Source: an uncultured Clostridia bacterium (GTDB lineage: Bacteria > Bacillota > Clostridia > Oscillospirales > Oscillospiraceae). Taken from it: DNA of 64,000 bases. Where the stretch lies: contig CAKNRQ010000003.1 in assembly GCA_930990965.1 (NCBI GenBank), forward strand, positions 1 to 64,000, in the 5' to 3' direction. Positions 1 through 8,014 of the stretch are shown piece after piece (the first letter of the stretch is position 1; the number at the start of each line of letters is the position of its first letter). The notes under the pieces are model-generated. The model was not told where the DNA came from, ran no database searches, and saw nothing but the letters and a program-made list of their open reading frames with translations. Both the position numbers and the translations under genes were made by a program.

Positions 1-1
1 C

Positions 2-39
2 GGGCCTCCAAGGGCAAAGCGCCCTCGGAGGCCCATCTT
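2..39 (+). terminator. Rho-independent terminator of a gene left of the window
   Basis: Arms GGGCCTCC and GGAGGCCC enclose an inner AGGGC/GCCCT stem and are followed by ATCTTTTTCC on the plus strand. The gene it ends lies outside the window. Confidence 0.7.
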
Positions 40-122
40 TTTCCTGTCTGTGGCTGGTTCTGTGGTCAATAGCAAATGGAAAAATTTAATATTTCAAAAA
101 TTGTTGCGAATTTTAGAAGAAA

Positions 123-150
123 AGGCCGCTTTTCAAAAGAAAAGCGACCT
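123..150 (-). terminator. Terminator of the tRNA-Asp/tRNA-Thr unit
   Basis: On the minus strand GGTCGCTTTTC and GAAAAGCGGCC pair around TTTT and are followed by TTTTCTTC. It lies just downstream of the tRNA-Thr 3' end, so it closes the two-tRNA transcript. Confidence 0.75.
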
Positions 151-158
151 TCTTGTGG

Positions 159-231
<73 letters not shown>

Positions 232-239
232 ATACTTTA

Positions 240-263
240 CCCCACGGGGTTTAACCCGTGGGG
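240..263 (-). other. Perfect hairpin between the two tRNA genes
   Basis: CCCCACGGG and CCCGTGGGG are exact complements around a six-base loop between the tRNA-Asp 3' end and the tRNA-Thr 5' end. On the minus strand the sequence after it is TAAAGTATG, too poor in T for a strong terminator. It could be a processing signal or a partial attenuator lowering tRNA-Thr output. Confidence 0.6.
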
Positions 264-265
264 TG

Positions 266-342
266 TGGCGACCGAGAAGGGACTTGAACCCTCGGCCTCT
301 AGCGTGACAGGCTAGCGTTCTAACCGACTGAACTACTCGGCC
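266..342 (-). tRNA. tRNA-Asp (anticodon GTC)
   Basis: The acceptor stem GGCCGAG/CTCGGTC has one G-T pair, the anticodon loop CTGTCAC gives GTC, and the T loop contains GTTCAAGTC. The discriminator is G and, unlike its tRNA-Thr neighbour, CCA is encoded (266-268). It is first in the two-tRNA unit, behind the promoter at 444-472. Confidence 0.96.
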
Positions 343-443
343 ACATTGCCTTAGTGAGAATCTCGCGCTCTCACCTCTTCGCCCCCTGCATCTTTATCGG
401 GGCCCTCTGGAGGAGGTTTTGCTGTCTCACAAGCGGCTTTTGT

Positions 444-472
444 AATATACCAGAGATATTCGAGAATGTCAA
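444..472 (-). promoter_or_regulatory. Sigma-A promoter of the tRNA unit
   Basis: The minus strand reads TTGACA, 17 bases, TATATT, close to consensus. Predicted transcription starts near 437, about 95 bases before tRNA-Asp. Confidence 0.75.
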
Positions 473-568
473 TAGTTTTTTCAAAAAAATTGCGCCTTTT
501 TTTAGAGCCTTGTTTTGGGGAGGCACATGTGGTAAAATTACGGTGTATAATGACATGGGAGGTGCGGC

Positions 569-1633
569 ATGAAACGAGCACTTTGCGTAGCTTTAATACT
601 GCTTCTGGCACTGCTGCCCGGCGCCGTTCTGGCGGCCGATTCATCGGTCTGCTTCGTTGCGGTAAACGATGACCTGCTGCCGCTCACCAGTCAGGCGTAT
701 ACGCAGGGCGGGCAGTACTATGTCCCGTCGAGCGTCTTCACCCAGCTGCGGCTATACAGCACTTATCACTCTGGTTCAAGCACATTGGAAATGACCTCCA
801 CATCCAGGCAGATGTATTTTAATGTAGCCACGGGCGAGACATACGACTCCGACAACAACTACTATACCTCAAGCGCCATACTGCGCGGCAGCACGGTGTA
901 TGTGCCGGTGGATTTCGTGTGCCGTCAGTTTGGCCTGTCCTGGTCCTATATACGCGGCGACGGCTACGGTGACGTCTGCCGCATCACCGACGGCTCTGCC
1001 TCACTCTCAAACTCTCTCTTCATGAGCGCCGCAAGGCCGCTTATGGAGAGCCGGTACAACGAGTACACCGGTTCCACCCCCTCTCCCGGCACTGATGGCG
1101 GGGACGTGACAGAGGGCAACAGCGTAGTCTTCCTCTCCTTCCAGGGCTTACCCAGTACAGACATTCTGACAATACTGGACACCTACGGCGTCAAGGCCAC
1201 CTTCTTCCTGACCGCTCAGGAGATAGAGTCCAATCCAAACATCGTGCGCCGCATCGTCGGCGAGGGTCATAACGTAGGGGCGCTTTGTTCCTCCAACCCT
1301 GCAGGAGAGTATGCCGCCTTCTCCGAGTCCCTGTGGACCGTCGCCCACACCGTCAGCGTACTGGTGGGCTCGTCCTCACGCGACTATGACGAGGCGTGCA
1401 GTAATTGGGCCAACTCAAACGATATGGCCTTCTGCGACTACAATATCGACGGCGTACGCTCAGGCGACGGCGTCACCGCAGCGCAGATTACGTCGATGCT
1501 CTCTGCCGGCCGGCCATGGCTGATATATGTCAGGCTCCAATGCAGCCTCACGACGCAGTCAAACCTCGCCGATATAATTGGCGTTTTGCGCTCGGACTGC
1601 ATGATCCTCGCCGCGTGTGAAACCGGTGAGTAA
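569..1633 (+). CDS. Secreted protein: copper-amine-oxidase-N-like domain plus degenerate polysaccharide deacetylase domain
   Basis: This 354-residue exported protein has a signal peptide (1-22, ending AVLA). Residues about 26-140 resemble the copper amine oxidase N-terminal-like stalk domain common on Firmicute wall proteins: two repeats of a predicted strand followed by YVP. Residues 185-350 follow the NodB polysaccharide deacetylase fold, with KATFF at 209-213 and VRRIVGEGHNVG at 226-237. The metal-binding and catalytic positions are not kept: FLSFQG (188-193) stands where TFDDG is expected, and ALCSSN replaces the usual NHTxSH. From that I infer it does not deacetylate sugars and may bind glycan or act as a structural wall protein. 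A GGAGGT site precedes the ATG. It is a single gene closed by a strong terminator. Confidence 0.75.
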   Translation: MKRALCVALILLLALLPGAVLAADSSVCFVAVNDDLLPLTSQAYTQGGQYYVPSSVFTQLRLYSTYHSGSSTLEMTSTSRQMYFNVATGETYDSDNNYYTSSAILRGSTVYVPVDFVCRQFGLSWSYIRGDGYGDVCRITDGSASLSNSLFMSAARPLMESRYNEYTGSTPSPGTDGGDVTEGNSVVFLSFQGLPSTDILTILDTYGVKATFFLTAQEIESNPNIVRRIVGEGHNVGALCSSNPAGEYAAFSESLWTVAHTVSVLVGSSSRDYDEACSNWANSNDMAFCDYNIDGVRSGDGVTAAQITSMLSAGRPWLIYVRLQCSLTTQSNLADIIGVLRSDCMILAACETGE

Positions 1634-1645
1634 TCTATAAGCTCT

Positions 1646-1679
1646 GCCCCGCCGCTAAAAAGCGGCGGGGCGTTTTTTA
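1646..1679 (+). terminator. Terminator after the deacetylase-like gene
   Basis: GCCCCGCCGCT and AGCGGCGGGGC pair around AAAA and are followed by GTTTTTTAT. It overlaps the stop codon of the convergent minus-strand gene. Confidence 0.9.
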
Positions 1680-2447
1680 TCTATAGGCCTCGTGGCTGCC
1701 GTTCTCGTCGTAATTGGCTATCAGGGCCAGGGCCGAGAAGGCGTTGGGTATGCCTATATACGGCAGGGCCTGCACCAGGGCCGCCGTGAGCTCCAGGAGG
1801 CTGTTCCCGGCCTTGAGTGCGCCGGATATGTGAGCCTTTAGCTGAGTGGCTGCGCCCATCGCGGCCAGGATGACCACACTGAGCATCTCGCGCGTCTTGA
1901 CGTCCAGGCCGCGCCTGGTGTAGAAATATCCAAAACTGTCCGCAGTGAGCTGATGAGGCACAAACTCACCGAATACGCCCGGCAGCTTGGAGAACACGGC
2001 CTTGACCTCGTCGCCGTAGAGCGGCGCCTGTATGTCAGCGCCGGCGGCTTCGCGCTCGTCCACGCTAACTGTGGCAGCGTCCTCCAGCGGTAAGGTTATG
2101 CCCTGCGACTCGAATGCCTCGTCCATTGCGCCCACGGCGTTGAGCGTCCTGGGCCAGCCGATGTAAAGCGCGCAGGAGTAGACGGCCTCGCGTATTTCAA
2201 GCGGCGTGTTGCCCGCACGGAGCGCGGCCACAGTGTGCGCCTTCAGCTGCGGAAGCTGCCCGAGCGCGGCAATGGCCGTGACGGTTATGAGCTCGCGCTG
2301 CTTGTCGTCGAGTACGCCGGTGGAAAACACCTCGCCGAATATCTCATTTTGCAGTATTGCCAGCAGTTCCGGGTCGCGCTTATCCGGCTGCGGATCGGCT
2401 CCGAACAGTCGCTTATATGTCTCTCTGGCTTCTTTCGTGAGTTCCAT
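1677..2447 (-). CDS. Carboxymuconolactone decarboxylase family protein, tandem domains
   Basis: The protein carries two copies of the carboxymuconolactone decarboxylase/AhpD-like helical domain, at about residues 30-115 and 150-240. They show the matching segments LPQLKAHTVAALRAGN and ATQLKAHISGALKAGN. The tandem arrangement is known for gamma-carboxymuconolactone decarboxylase-like proteins of anaerobes, mostly of unknown substrate. I see no AhpD-type CxxC redox pair, so a peroxidase-reductase role is unlikely. I start at ATG 2447 because GGAGG lies eight bases before it; an in-frame ATG at 2480 has no site. No neighbour suggests a pathway. Confidence 0.8.
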   Translation of the reverse strand: MELTKEARETYKRLFGADPQPDKRDPELLAILQNEIFGEVFSTGVLDDKQRELITVTAIAALGQLPQLKAHTVAALRAGNTPLEIREAVYSCALYIGWPRTLNAVGAMDEAFESQGITLPLEDAATVSVDEREAAGADIQAPLYGDEVKAVFSKLPGVFGEFVPHQLTADSFGYFYTRRGLDVKTREMLSVVILAAMGAATQLKAHISGALKAGNSLLELTAALVQALPYIGIPNAFSALALIANYDENGSHEAYR

Positions 2448-2632
2448 AAACTCTACCTCCAGTTGTTGTTTTCTATGCAAATTATATCAGTTGCAGACAT
2501 GCGACGCAAATACCTCTTTTCTATTCCGAAACATGCCTTAAACGCATAATATCCAACAGTACCGGCTGCTTGTTATATGGAATATATAACTGATGCCGCC
2601 CATAGCGGTTTGACGCCGGCCAGAACCCGCTC

Positions 2633-2662
2633 TGTACAAAAGCACATTTTATGAGGTATAAT
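2633..2662 (+). promoter_or_regulatory. Possible promoter of the GTPase-NYN gene
   Basis: A perfect TATAAT at 2657-2662 lies 18 bases after TGTACA, a weak -35. The stretch 2448-2710 holds no other clear signal and no credible gene. Confidence 0.4.
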
Positions 2663-2710
2663 GTAATATTGTGGTGATATGCCGCAATACTGGCAGAAGG
2701 GACTGAGGCC

Positions 2711-5308
2711 ATGAAACGGCTGGTAATCGGAATATTGGCCCACGTGGACTCGGGCAAGACAACTCTCAGCGAAGCTATGCTCTATCGTGCCGGAGCACTT
2801 CGTAAGCTCGGCCGCGTGGATCACCGCGACGCTTTTCTGGACACTGACGCTCTTGAGCGGGAGCGTGGTATAACTATCTTCTCAAAGCAGGCGCTGCTCT
2901 CCCTGCCGGAGGCCGAGTTCACGCTGCTCGACACGCCGGGCCACGTTGACTTCTCCGCGGAGGCCGAACGCGCCTTGCAGGTGCTGGACTACGCCATACT
3001 CGTGATAAGCGGCACGGACGGCGTGCAAAGCCACACCGAGACGCTCTGGCGGCTGCTGGAGCGCTACCACGTCCCGGTTTTTCTCTTTATAAACAAGATG
3101 GACTTGCCCGGCGCCGACCGGATATCACTGATGGACCAGCTGCGCCGGCGCTTTGGCGAGGGCTGCATCGACCTTGCCGCCCCCGAGAGCGCGGAGGAGC
3201 TGGCAATGTGCAACGAGGATTTACTTGAGACCGTTACTGACGGCCGCAAGCCCAGCAAAGCACAACTGGCCGAAGCCGTCTCAAGGCGCGAGCTTTTCCC
3301 CTGCCTGTTCGGCGCGGCGCTCCGGCTTGAAGGGGTGGATGAGCTGCTCGACTCTCTGGTGCATCTGACCCGCTCCGAAACCGAGCGCAAGGAATTCGGG
3401 GCGCGCATCTTCAAGGTCACGCACGCCAACAGCGGCGAGCGCCTGACCTGGCTGAAAGTGACCGGTGGCGAGCTCAAAGTAAAGGACGAGCTCGTCTCCC
3501 GAGACGATGCTCGCGTCTCCTGGCGGGCCAAGGCCGACCAGCTAAGGCTCTACTCCGGCGCCAAGTTCAAGCTCATAAGCAGCGCCCCACAGGGCACCGT
3601 CTGCGCCGTCACCGGCCTCGACGAGAGCTATCCCGGTGAGGGCCTGGGCTTTGAAGCCGACGCTGTTTCCCCGTCGCTAGAACCTGTACTACGTTACAGG
3701 GTTATACTGCCCGCCGGCTGCGACGCTGTAATGGCTGTGCGGCAACTGCGCGAGCTTGAGGATGAGGACCCGCTGCTGCGTGTGGTCTGGGATGAGCACC
3801 GGGGCGAGGCGTACCTGCAACTCATGGGCGAGGTGCAGCTGGAAGTGCTGCAAAGCCTGATAGAGCGCCGTTTCGGGCTCAAAGTGAGCTTTGACGAGGG
3901 CGGCATACTATACAGGGAGACGGTCTCGGCCAAGGTAGAGGGCGTCGGGCATTTTGAGCCGCTGCGCCACTACGCCGAGGTTCACCTTATAGTCGAGCCC
4001 GGTGAGCCCGGCAGCGGCATCCAGCTCTTCACAGACTGTTCCACTGATGAGCTGGCCCTGAACTGGCAGCGGCTCATCATGACGCACCTGGCCGAGAAAA
4101 CGCACGTAGGGGCACTGACCGGTTCTCCGCTAACCGATGTCAGGATTACGCTCGCCTCCGGCCGCGCGCACCCCAAGCATACCGAGGGTGGCGACTTCCG
4201 TCAGGCCACCTACCGAGCCGTGCGTCAGGCCCTGCGCACGGCGGCGGTCAACGGCAAGGCCGTCCTGCTCGAGCCCTGGTACGACTTCACTCTGAGCCTG
4301 CCGCAGGAGAGTGTGGGCCGGGCGCTCTCGGACATGTCGCGGCTCTGCGCGAAGTTTGCTCCACCGGAAATTGAGTCGGACGAAGCGGTCATCAGGGGCA
4401 AGGCCCCCGTATCCGAGCTGCGCGGCTACGCCCGCGAGCTTGCCCATTACACCAAGGGCCGCGGAAGGCTCGCCTGCCTGCCCGGCGGCTATGCGCCCTG
4501 CCACGACGCCGAAAACGTCATAACCGCTCTCGGTTACGACGCGGACGCGGACACCGTCAACACGGCCAACTCGGTATTTTGCAGTCACGGCGCGGGCGTA
4601 ATTGTGCCCTGGAACGAAGTTGCCTCACACATGCACCTGCCGAGCGTACTGGAACGCGGCGAGAGGCTTGAGCGTGCCAGCAGCGAGGCGGCAAGCTCGG
4701 CTGCCGCTGCGCGGCGGGCAGGCGACTACCGCAGCGCCCTGGCCGCCGACAACGAGCTGATGGCCATTTTTGAGCGTACCTATGGCCCGATACGACGCGA
4801 CCCCGTCCAGGCCATGCAGAGCGTGAAAAAACGCCCTGTATCAGATAATCAAAACCGCCGCCCAGCCAAGCCCCGGCTTGAGGGTCCGGAGCATCTGCTG
4901 GTAGACGGCTATAACGTCATATTTGCCTGGGACGAACTGAACGCCATCGCGGCTGACAACATGGACGCGGCCCGGCACAGGCTGATGGATATACTCTGCA
5001 ACTATGCCGGCTACCGCCAGTGCGTGCCTATACTGGTCTTCGACGCCTATAAAGTACGCGGCGGCGAACGCGAGATTGAGAAGTACCACAACCTCTACGT
5101 CGTGTACACCAAGGAGGCTGAAACTGCCGACACATACATCGAAAAGGCCACGCACGAGATAGCCCGCAAGTTCAACACACGTGTTGTGACCTCGGACACG
5201 ACCGAGCAGCTCATAATCCTTGGCAACGGCGCCCTGCGCATCTCCTCGCAGGCCTTTGAAGAGGAAGTGCGCGCTGTTGAAGCTGAGATACGCAGTTACC
5301 TGCTCTGA
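2711..5308 (+). CDS. TetM/EF-G-type translational GTPase fused to a YacP/Rae1-type NYN nuclease domain
   Basis: This 865-residue protein begins as a ribosomal-protection-type GTPase. G1 is AHVDSGKT (10-17), G2 RGIT (52-55), G3 DTPGH (74-78) and G4 NKMD (128-131), followed by EF-G domains II-V to about residue 690. A basic Pro/Arg/Asn linker (about 690-726) leads to a C-terminal NYN domain with VDGYNV at 731-736, then VFDAYK, ETADTYIE and VTSDTTEQ, the acidic motifs of the YacP family. YacP of Bacillus subtilis is Rae1, a nuclease cutting mRNA in the ribosomal A site. EF-G-like factors also enter the A site, so I infer a factor that couples GTP-dependent ribosome binding to mRNA cleavage. Similar fusions are, as I recall, annotated in Clostridia as translation factor GTPases. 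The context gives no support for tetracycline resistance. Confidence 0.88.
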   Translation: MKRLVIGILAHVDSGKTTLSEAMLYRAGALRKLGRVDHRDAFLDTDALERERGITIFSKQALLSLPEAEFTLLDTPGHVDFSAEAERALQVLDYAILVISGTDGVQSHTETLWRLLERYHVPVFLFINKMDLPGADRISLMDQLRRRFGEGCIDLAAPESAEELAMCNEDLLETVTDGRKPSKAQLAEAVSRRELFPCLFGAALRLEGVDELLDSLVHLTRSETERKEFGARIFKVTHANSGERLTWLKVTGGELKVKDELVSRDDARVSWRAKADQLRLYSGAKFKLISSAPQGTVCAVTGLDESYPGEGLGFEADAVSPSLEPVLRYRVILPAGCDAVMAVRQLRELEDEDPLLRVVWDEHRGEAYLQLMGEVQLEVLQSLIERRFGLKVSFDEGGILYRETVSAKVEGVGHFEPLRHYAEVHLIVEPGEPGSGIQLFTDCSTDELALNWQRLIMTHLAEKTHVGALTGSPLTDVRITLASGRAHPKHTEGGDFRQATYRAVRQALRTAAVNGKAVLLEPWYDFTLSLPQESVGRALSDMSRLCAKFAPPEIESDEAVIRGKAPVSELRGYARELAHYTKGRGRLACLPGGYAPCHDAENVITALGYDADADTVNTANSVFCSHGAGVIVPWNEVASHMHLPSVLERGERLERASSEAASSAAAARRAGDYRSALAADNELMAIFERTYGPIRRDPVQAMQSVKKRPVSDNQNRRPAKPRLEGPEHLLVDGYNVIFAWDELNAIAADNMDAARHRLMDILCNYAGYRQCVPILVFDAYKVRGGEREIEKYHNLYVVYTKEAETADTYIEKATHEIARKFNTRVVTSDTTEQLIILGNGALRISSQAFEEEVRAVEAEIRSYLL

Positions 5309-5330
5309 GCTTCGCCGTATTTTATAGTGC

Positions 5331-5365
5331 AAAGCGTCCCCCGGAATATCCGGGGGACGCTTTTT
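5331..5365. terminator. Terminator between convergent genes
   Basis: AAAGCGTCCCCCGG and CCGGGGGACGCTTT pair around AATAT, with a T run on the plus strand and a shorter one on the minus strand. It serves the GTPase gene and probably also the aldo-keto reductase operon. Confidence 0.88.
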
Positions 5366-6459
5366 CATTCGCCGAAGTAGCTTTCTATCTCGCTCATGCG
5401 CTCCGACTGCTTTGCGTGGAAGGGACAGCGGCTGTCACAGTGGCCGCAGTGCAGGCAGTCCGAGGCGTGGCGGGCGAGGTGCATGTAGTGGTCACGGGCC
5501 AGCGCGTCCCCGGCTCGGGCGAGGTCATAGTACTTGTTTATGAGGCCCACGTCCAGTCCCGCGGGGCAGGGCTGGCAGTGGTTGCAGTAAACGCAGACGC
5601 CCTCAGCTTCGGCGGGAGTGAAGGAAGCGATGACGGAGTAGTCGCGCTCGCTCTCGCCAGCTTCAAAGAAGCCGAGCAGGCGGCGAAGGTCCTCCCTGTT
5701 CCTCACGCCCGGCAGCACGGTCATGACGCCCGGCTTGTCGAGAGCGTATTGCAGGCACTGGTATTCGCTGAGCGCCTTTTTAAAGGGCGAAGTCCTGGCG
5801 TTCAGCAGCTGCCCGCCCGCGAAAGGCTTCATCACGGATATGCCGACCCCGTCGCGCTCACAGCGGCGGTAGAGCTCCATGCGCTCGTCCACCGAGCCGA
5901 TGCCGTATTCGCCTCGCTTGTAGTCATACGCCGGGTTTATGGAGAACATGAGCACGTCCAGCAGGCCCATGTCCAGCGCTCGCATGGCCGCCGCCGGGGT
6001 GTGGGTGCTCATACCGATGTAGCGCACCGTACCATCATTTTTCAGCGAGCGCAGGTAGTCCACCGTGCCCTCGCTTATGGCGGTGTCCAGGTCCTCGTTT
6101 TCGTCTATGCAGTGGATAAAGCCAAAGTCTATGTAATCGCTTCTAAGCTGACGGAGCTGCCAATCCACGCTGCGCTTTATGGCATCGAGCTCCAGCGTCC
6201 AACCATAGGTACCCGTGTCATACAGGGCTCCAAAGTGGACCTGGTAATAGACCTTCTCCCTCATGGAGCCCACCGCCCGTCCGAAGGCGGCGAAGGGTGT
6301 GGCGTCAGCGGTGGCCATGTCAAAGTAGTTGATCCCATTTTCAAGCGCCAGGGACACGCTGGCCTCCGTCTCATATTCCCCACTCTCGCCCATAGAGCTA
6401 TTGCCCAGGCCAAGTACGCTTACCATCTCATCTCCGCGCGGGAGCTTGCGGTATTCCAT
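5365..6459 (-). CDS. Aldo/keto reductase-like protein with C-terminal 4Fe-4S ferredoxin domain
   Basis: The first 270 residues follow the aldo/keto reductase barrel (YIDFGFIHCID near 128-138, RYIGMSTH near 160). The last 90 form an alpha-helical ferredoxin-like module with CVYCNHCQPCP and CLHCGHCDSRCP, able to bind two 4Fe-4S clusters. Such AKR-ferredoxin fusions occur in anaerobes, generally without a known substrate. The active site is odd: after the barrel Asp (YFDMAT) the usual Tyr position is Asp, and the Lys-bearing strand reads YYQVHFG, so only the His looks conserved. NADPH-dependent carbonyl reduction should not be assumed. AAGGAGG precedes the ATG. The next gene downstream on this strand is the GTPase terminator, so this is the last gene of a three-gene operon. 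Confidence 0.82.
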   Translation of the reverse strand: MEYRKLPRGDEMVSVLGLGNSSMGESGEYETEASVSLALENGINYFDMATADATPFAAFGRAVGSMREKVYYQVHFGALYDTGTYGWTLELDAIKRSVDWQLRQLRSDYIDFGFIHCIDENEDLDTAISEGTVDYLRSLKNDGTVRYIGMSTHTPAAAMRALDMGLLDVLMFSINPAYDYKRGEYGIGSVDERMELYRRCERDGVGISVMKPFAGGQLLNARTSPFKKALSEYQCLQYALDKPGVMTVLPGVRNREDLRRLLGFFEAGESERDYSVIASFTPAEAEGVCVYCNHCQPCPAGLDVGLINKYYDLARAGDALARDHYMHLARHASDCLHCGHCDSRCPFHAKQSERMSEIESYFGE

Positions 6460-6475
6460 ATTGTCCTCCTTTAAG

Positions 6476-6964
6476 TCAGTTCACAGCTTCTATCGTCACT
6501 GTCACGGGACCGCTTCCGAGCGCTTCAGCCAAGCCCGAGGCGTCGTCTATCCTGCCGAGCGGTGTATACGAATATCCGGTGGCAAAGCTCTCGTAGAAGA
6601 TTACCAGACAGTCGTCTCCGAAGAGCATGATGTCGCCTGCATTTATCTGCCCCACTCTGCTGGCCGCACTTGTAAAAGGCGCATCCAGGTAGCAGAACTT
6701 TTCGTTGCCGTTGAGCTCGCTCATATCGAGCGTCATGGGCAGGCGTTCAACCAGTTCATTTGCAGCCTGTGTCGAATCCAGCGTGGCGGTAAAGTTCTCA
6801 CCGCCCGCGCTTATGCGTATTTTCATCGTGCTCTCCTCACTCTCCTGAACCATATCCGGCGCTGGCGTTGCGGCGGTGCTCACGGGAACATCCTCATCCG
6901 GCGTCGAGCAGGCCGCCAGCAGCACAGCCAACGCCACGCAAATCGCGGCCGCTCTCAGGCGCAT
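6476..6964 (-). CDS. Cyclophilin-like fold lipoprotein
   Basis: The start at 6964 gives MRLRAAA, a hydrophobic stretch and the lipobox LLAAC, so the protein should be exported and lipid-anchored; GGGGGAG lies upstream. After a Thr/Pro linker it continues MKIRISAGGENFTATL and ends with LGRIDDASGLAEAL, the signature of the small cyclophilin-like family (Cyclophil_like2). No isomerase activity is established for that family. The start overlaps the end of the beta-helix gene by ten bases, which implies translational coupling. Confidence 0.75.
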   Translation of the reverse strand: MRLRAAAICVALAVLLAACSTPDEDVPVSTAATPAPDMVQESEESTMKIRISAGGENFTATLDSTQAANELVERLPMTLDMSELNGNEKFCYLDAPFTSAASRVGQINAGDIMLFGDDCLVIFYESFATGYSYTPLGRIDDASGLAEALGSGPVTVTIEAVN

Positions 6965-7812
6965 TTTCCGCTCTCCCCCGTCAGCACAACCCGGCCGCTG
7001 GCCTTTGGATCGTCCATTATGAGTTCTCCACACGCTGGCACGTTTATGGTACCGAGAGCCGGGTTTTTTATGCTTATAATGGGAGCTGTCAGCGTGGCCT
7101 CGACCTCGCTCTTTTCAAAGCTCAGGTCTGTGTCTATCATCGTGCAGTCGATGAGCTTGAGGTCCTTGCAGTAGCACAGTGGCTGGGTGCCGATGATTGT
7201 GCAGTTTATCAGCGTCAGGCCCTCCGAATACCAGCCCAGGTACTCGCCCCTGAGCGTGCTGTTGCGCACTGTGACGTTTTTGGCGTGCCAGAAGGAGTCC
7301 TTAGTGTCGAACTCGCAGTTCTCAAAGCTGCTGTCGGTTATATACTGGAAGGAGTATTTGCCCTTGAGCTTCACGTTGCTGAAGGTCAGCCTCTCGGCAC
7401 ACAGCATGAAGTATTCGCTCTCGGCGCCGCTGTCCGTCATACTCACGCCGCGGGAAGACCAGCCGAACTCCGGAGACACTATGCCGCAGTCTGAGACGCG
7501 TACATCCGAGCACTCGCGCAGGGCCTTTATGCCGTGCAGGAGGCTGCCGCATATATCCACGTGCTCGCTGTACCAGAGCGCGGCGCGGCATTTTTCCGTA
7601 AGTTCGCAGCGCTCTATGCGCAGGTTTGTATCGTGCCAGAACGGGTAGCGCAGGTTGAAGAAGCTGTCCTCGCAAACTACGTCGCGGCACTCCTTCATGG
7701 CGCTCTCACCGTCTGCCGGGCCGTCAAAGCGGCAGTTTCTCACTTTCAGTCCCTCCAGGCCGTAGAGGGCGCGCTCAGCGTCAAAACTGCGATTTTCTTC
7801 TATTATAGGCAT
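6955..7812 (-). CDS. DUF3737 right-handed beta-helix protein
   Basis: The 285 residues are built from short strand repeats such as LKVRNCRFDG, LRIERCELTE, VTVRNSTLRG and LTLINCTIIG, typical of the DUF3737 family of cytoplasmic right-handed beta-helices. No signal peptide is present. The function is not established. It is the first gene of the operon with the cyclophilin-like lipoprotein and the AKR-ferredoxin fusion, and it diverges from a LysR regulator. DUF3737 genes are often found beside LysR regulators and oxidoreductases, so control by that regulator is likely. GGAGG lies upstream of the ATG. Confidence 0.85.
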   Translation of the reverse strand: MPIIEENRSFDAERALYGLEGLKVRNCRFDGPADGESAMKECRDVVCEDSFFNLRYPFWHDTNLRIERCELTEKCRAALWYSEHVDICGSLLHGIKALRECSDVRVSDCGIVSPEFGWSSRGVSMTDSGAESEYFMLCAERLTFSNVKLKGKYSFQYITDSSFENCEFDTKDSFWHAKNVTVRNSTLRGEYLGWYSEGLTLINCTIIGTQPLCYCKDLKLIDCTMIDTDLSFEKSEVEATLTAPIISIKNPALGTINVPACGELIMDDPKASGRVVLTGESGKCA

Positions 7813-7886
7813 GCTTCATCCTCCAAAAAATCAAAGCGAAAGTTTACTGAAAACGTACAAGGGTTCTCCCTCCCATGCGACTATAG

Positions 7887-7915
7887 AGTATAATCCGGCC
7901 CCTGCAAAATAGCAA
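7887..7915 (-). promoter_or_regulatory. Promoter of the DUF3737 operon
   Basis: The minus strand reads TTGCTA, 17 bases, TATACT, about 75 bases before the DUF3737 start. It stands back to back with the LysR gene promoter. Confidence 0.6.
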
Positions 7916-7938
7916 ATACTTATAAAGCATGCTCTTCC

Positions 7939-7971
7939 ATAGTTGAAAGCTATTCTTAGTCATGGTATAAT
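7939..7971 (+). promoter_or_regulatory. LysR gene promoter with a T-N11-A dyad
   Basis: TTGAAA at 7943-7948 lies 17 bases before TATAAT at 7966-7971. The -35 sits inside the dyad ATAG-N7-CTAT (7939-7953), a textbook T-N11-A LysR site. Binding here would repress the regulator and could act on the divergent operon. Confidence 0.65.
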
Positions 7972-8014
7972 TCAGACGTCTTTTTTCACTGAATGCGCCT
8001 TTTGGAGGGATAAG

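Noticed and set aside
2711..5308. Calling the GTPase a tetracycline-resistance gene
   Set aside because: The NYN fusion, lack of mobile-element context and lack of a leader attenuator do not support a tet gene; the TetM-like part alone is not enough.
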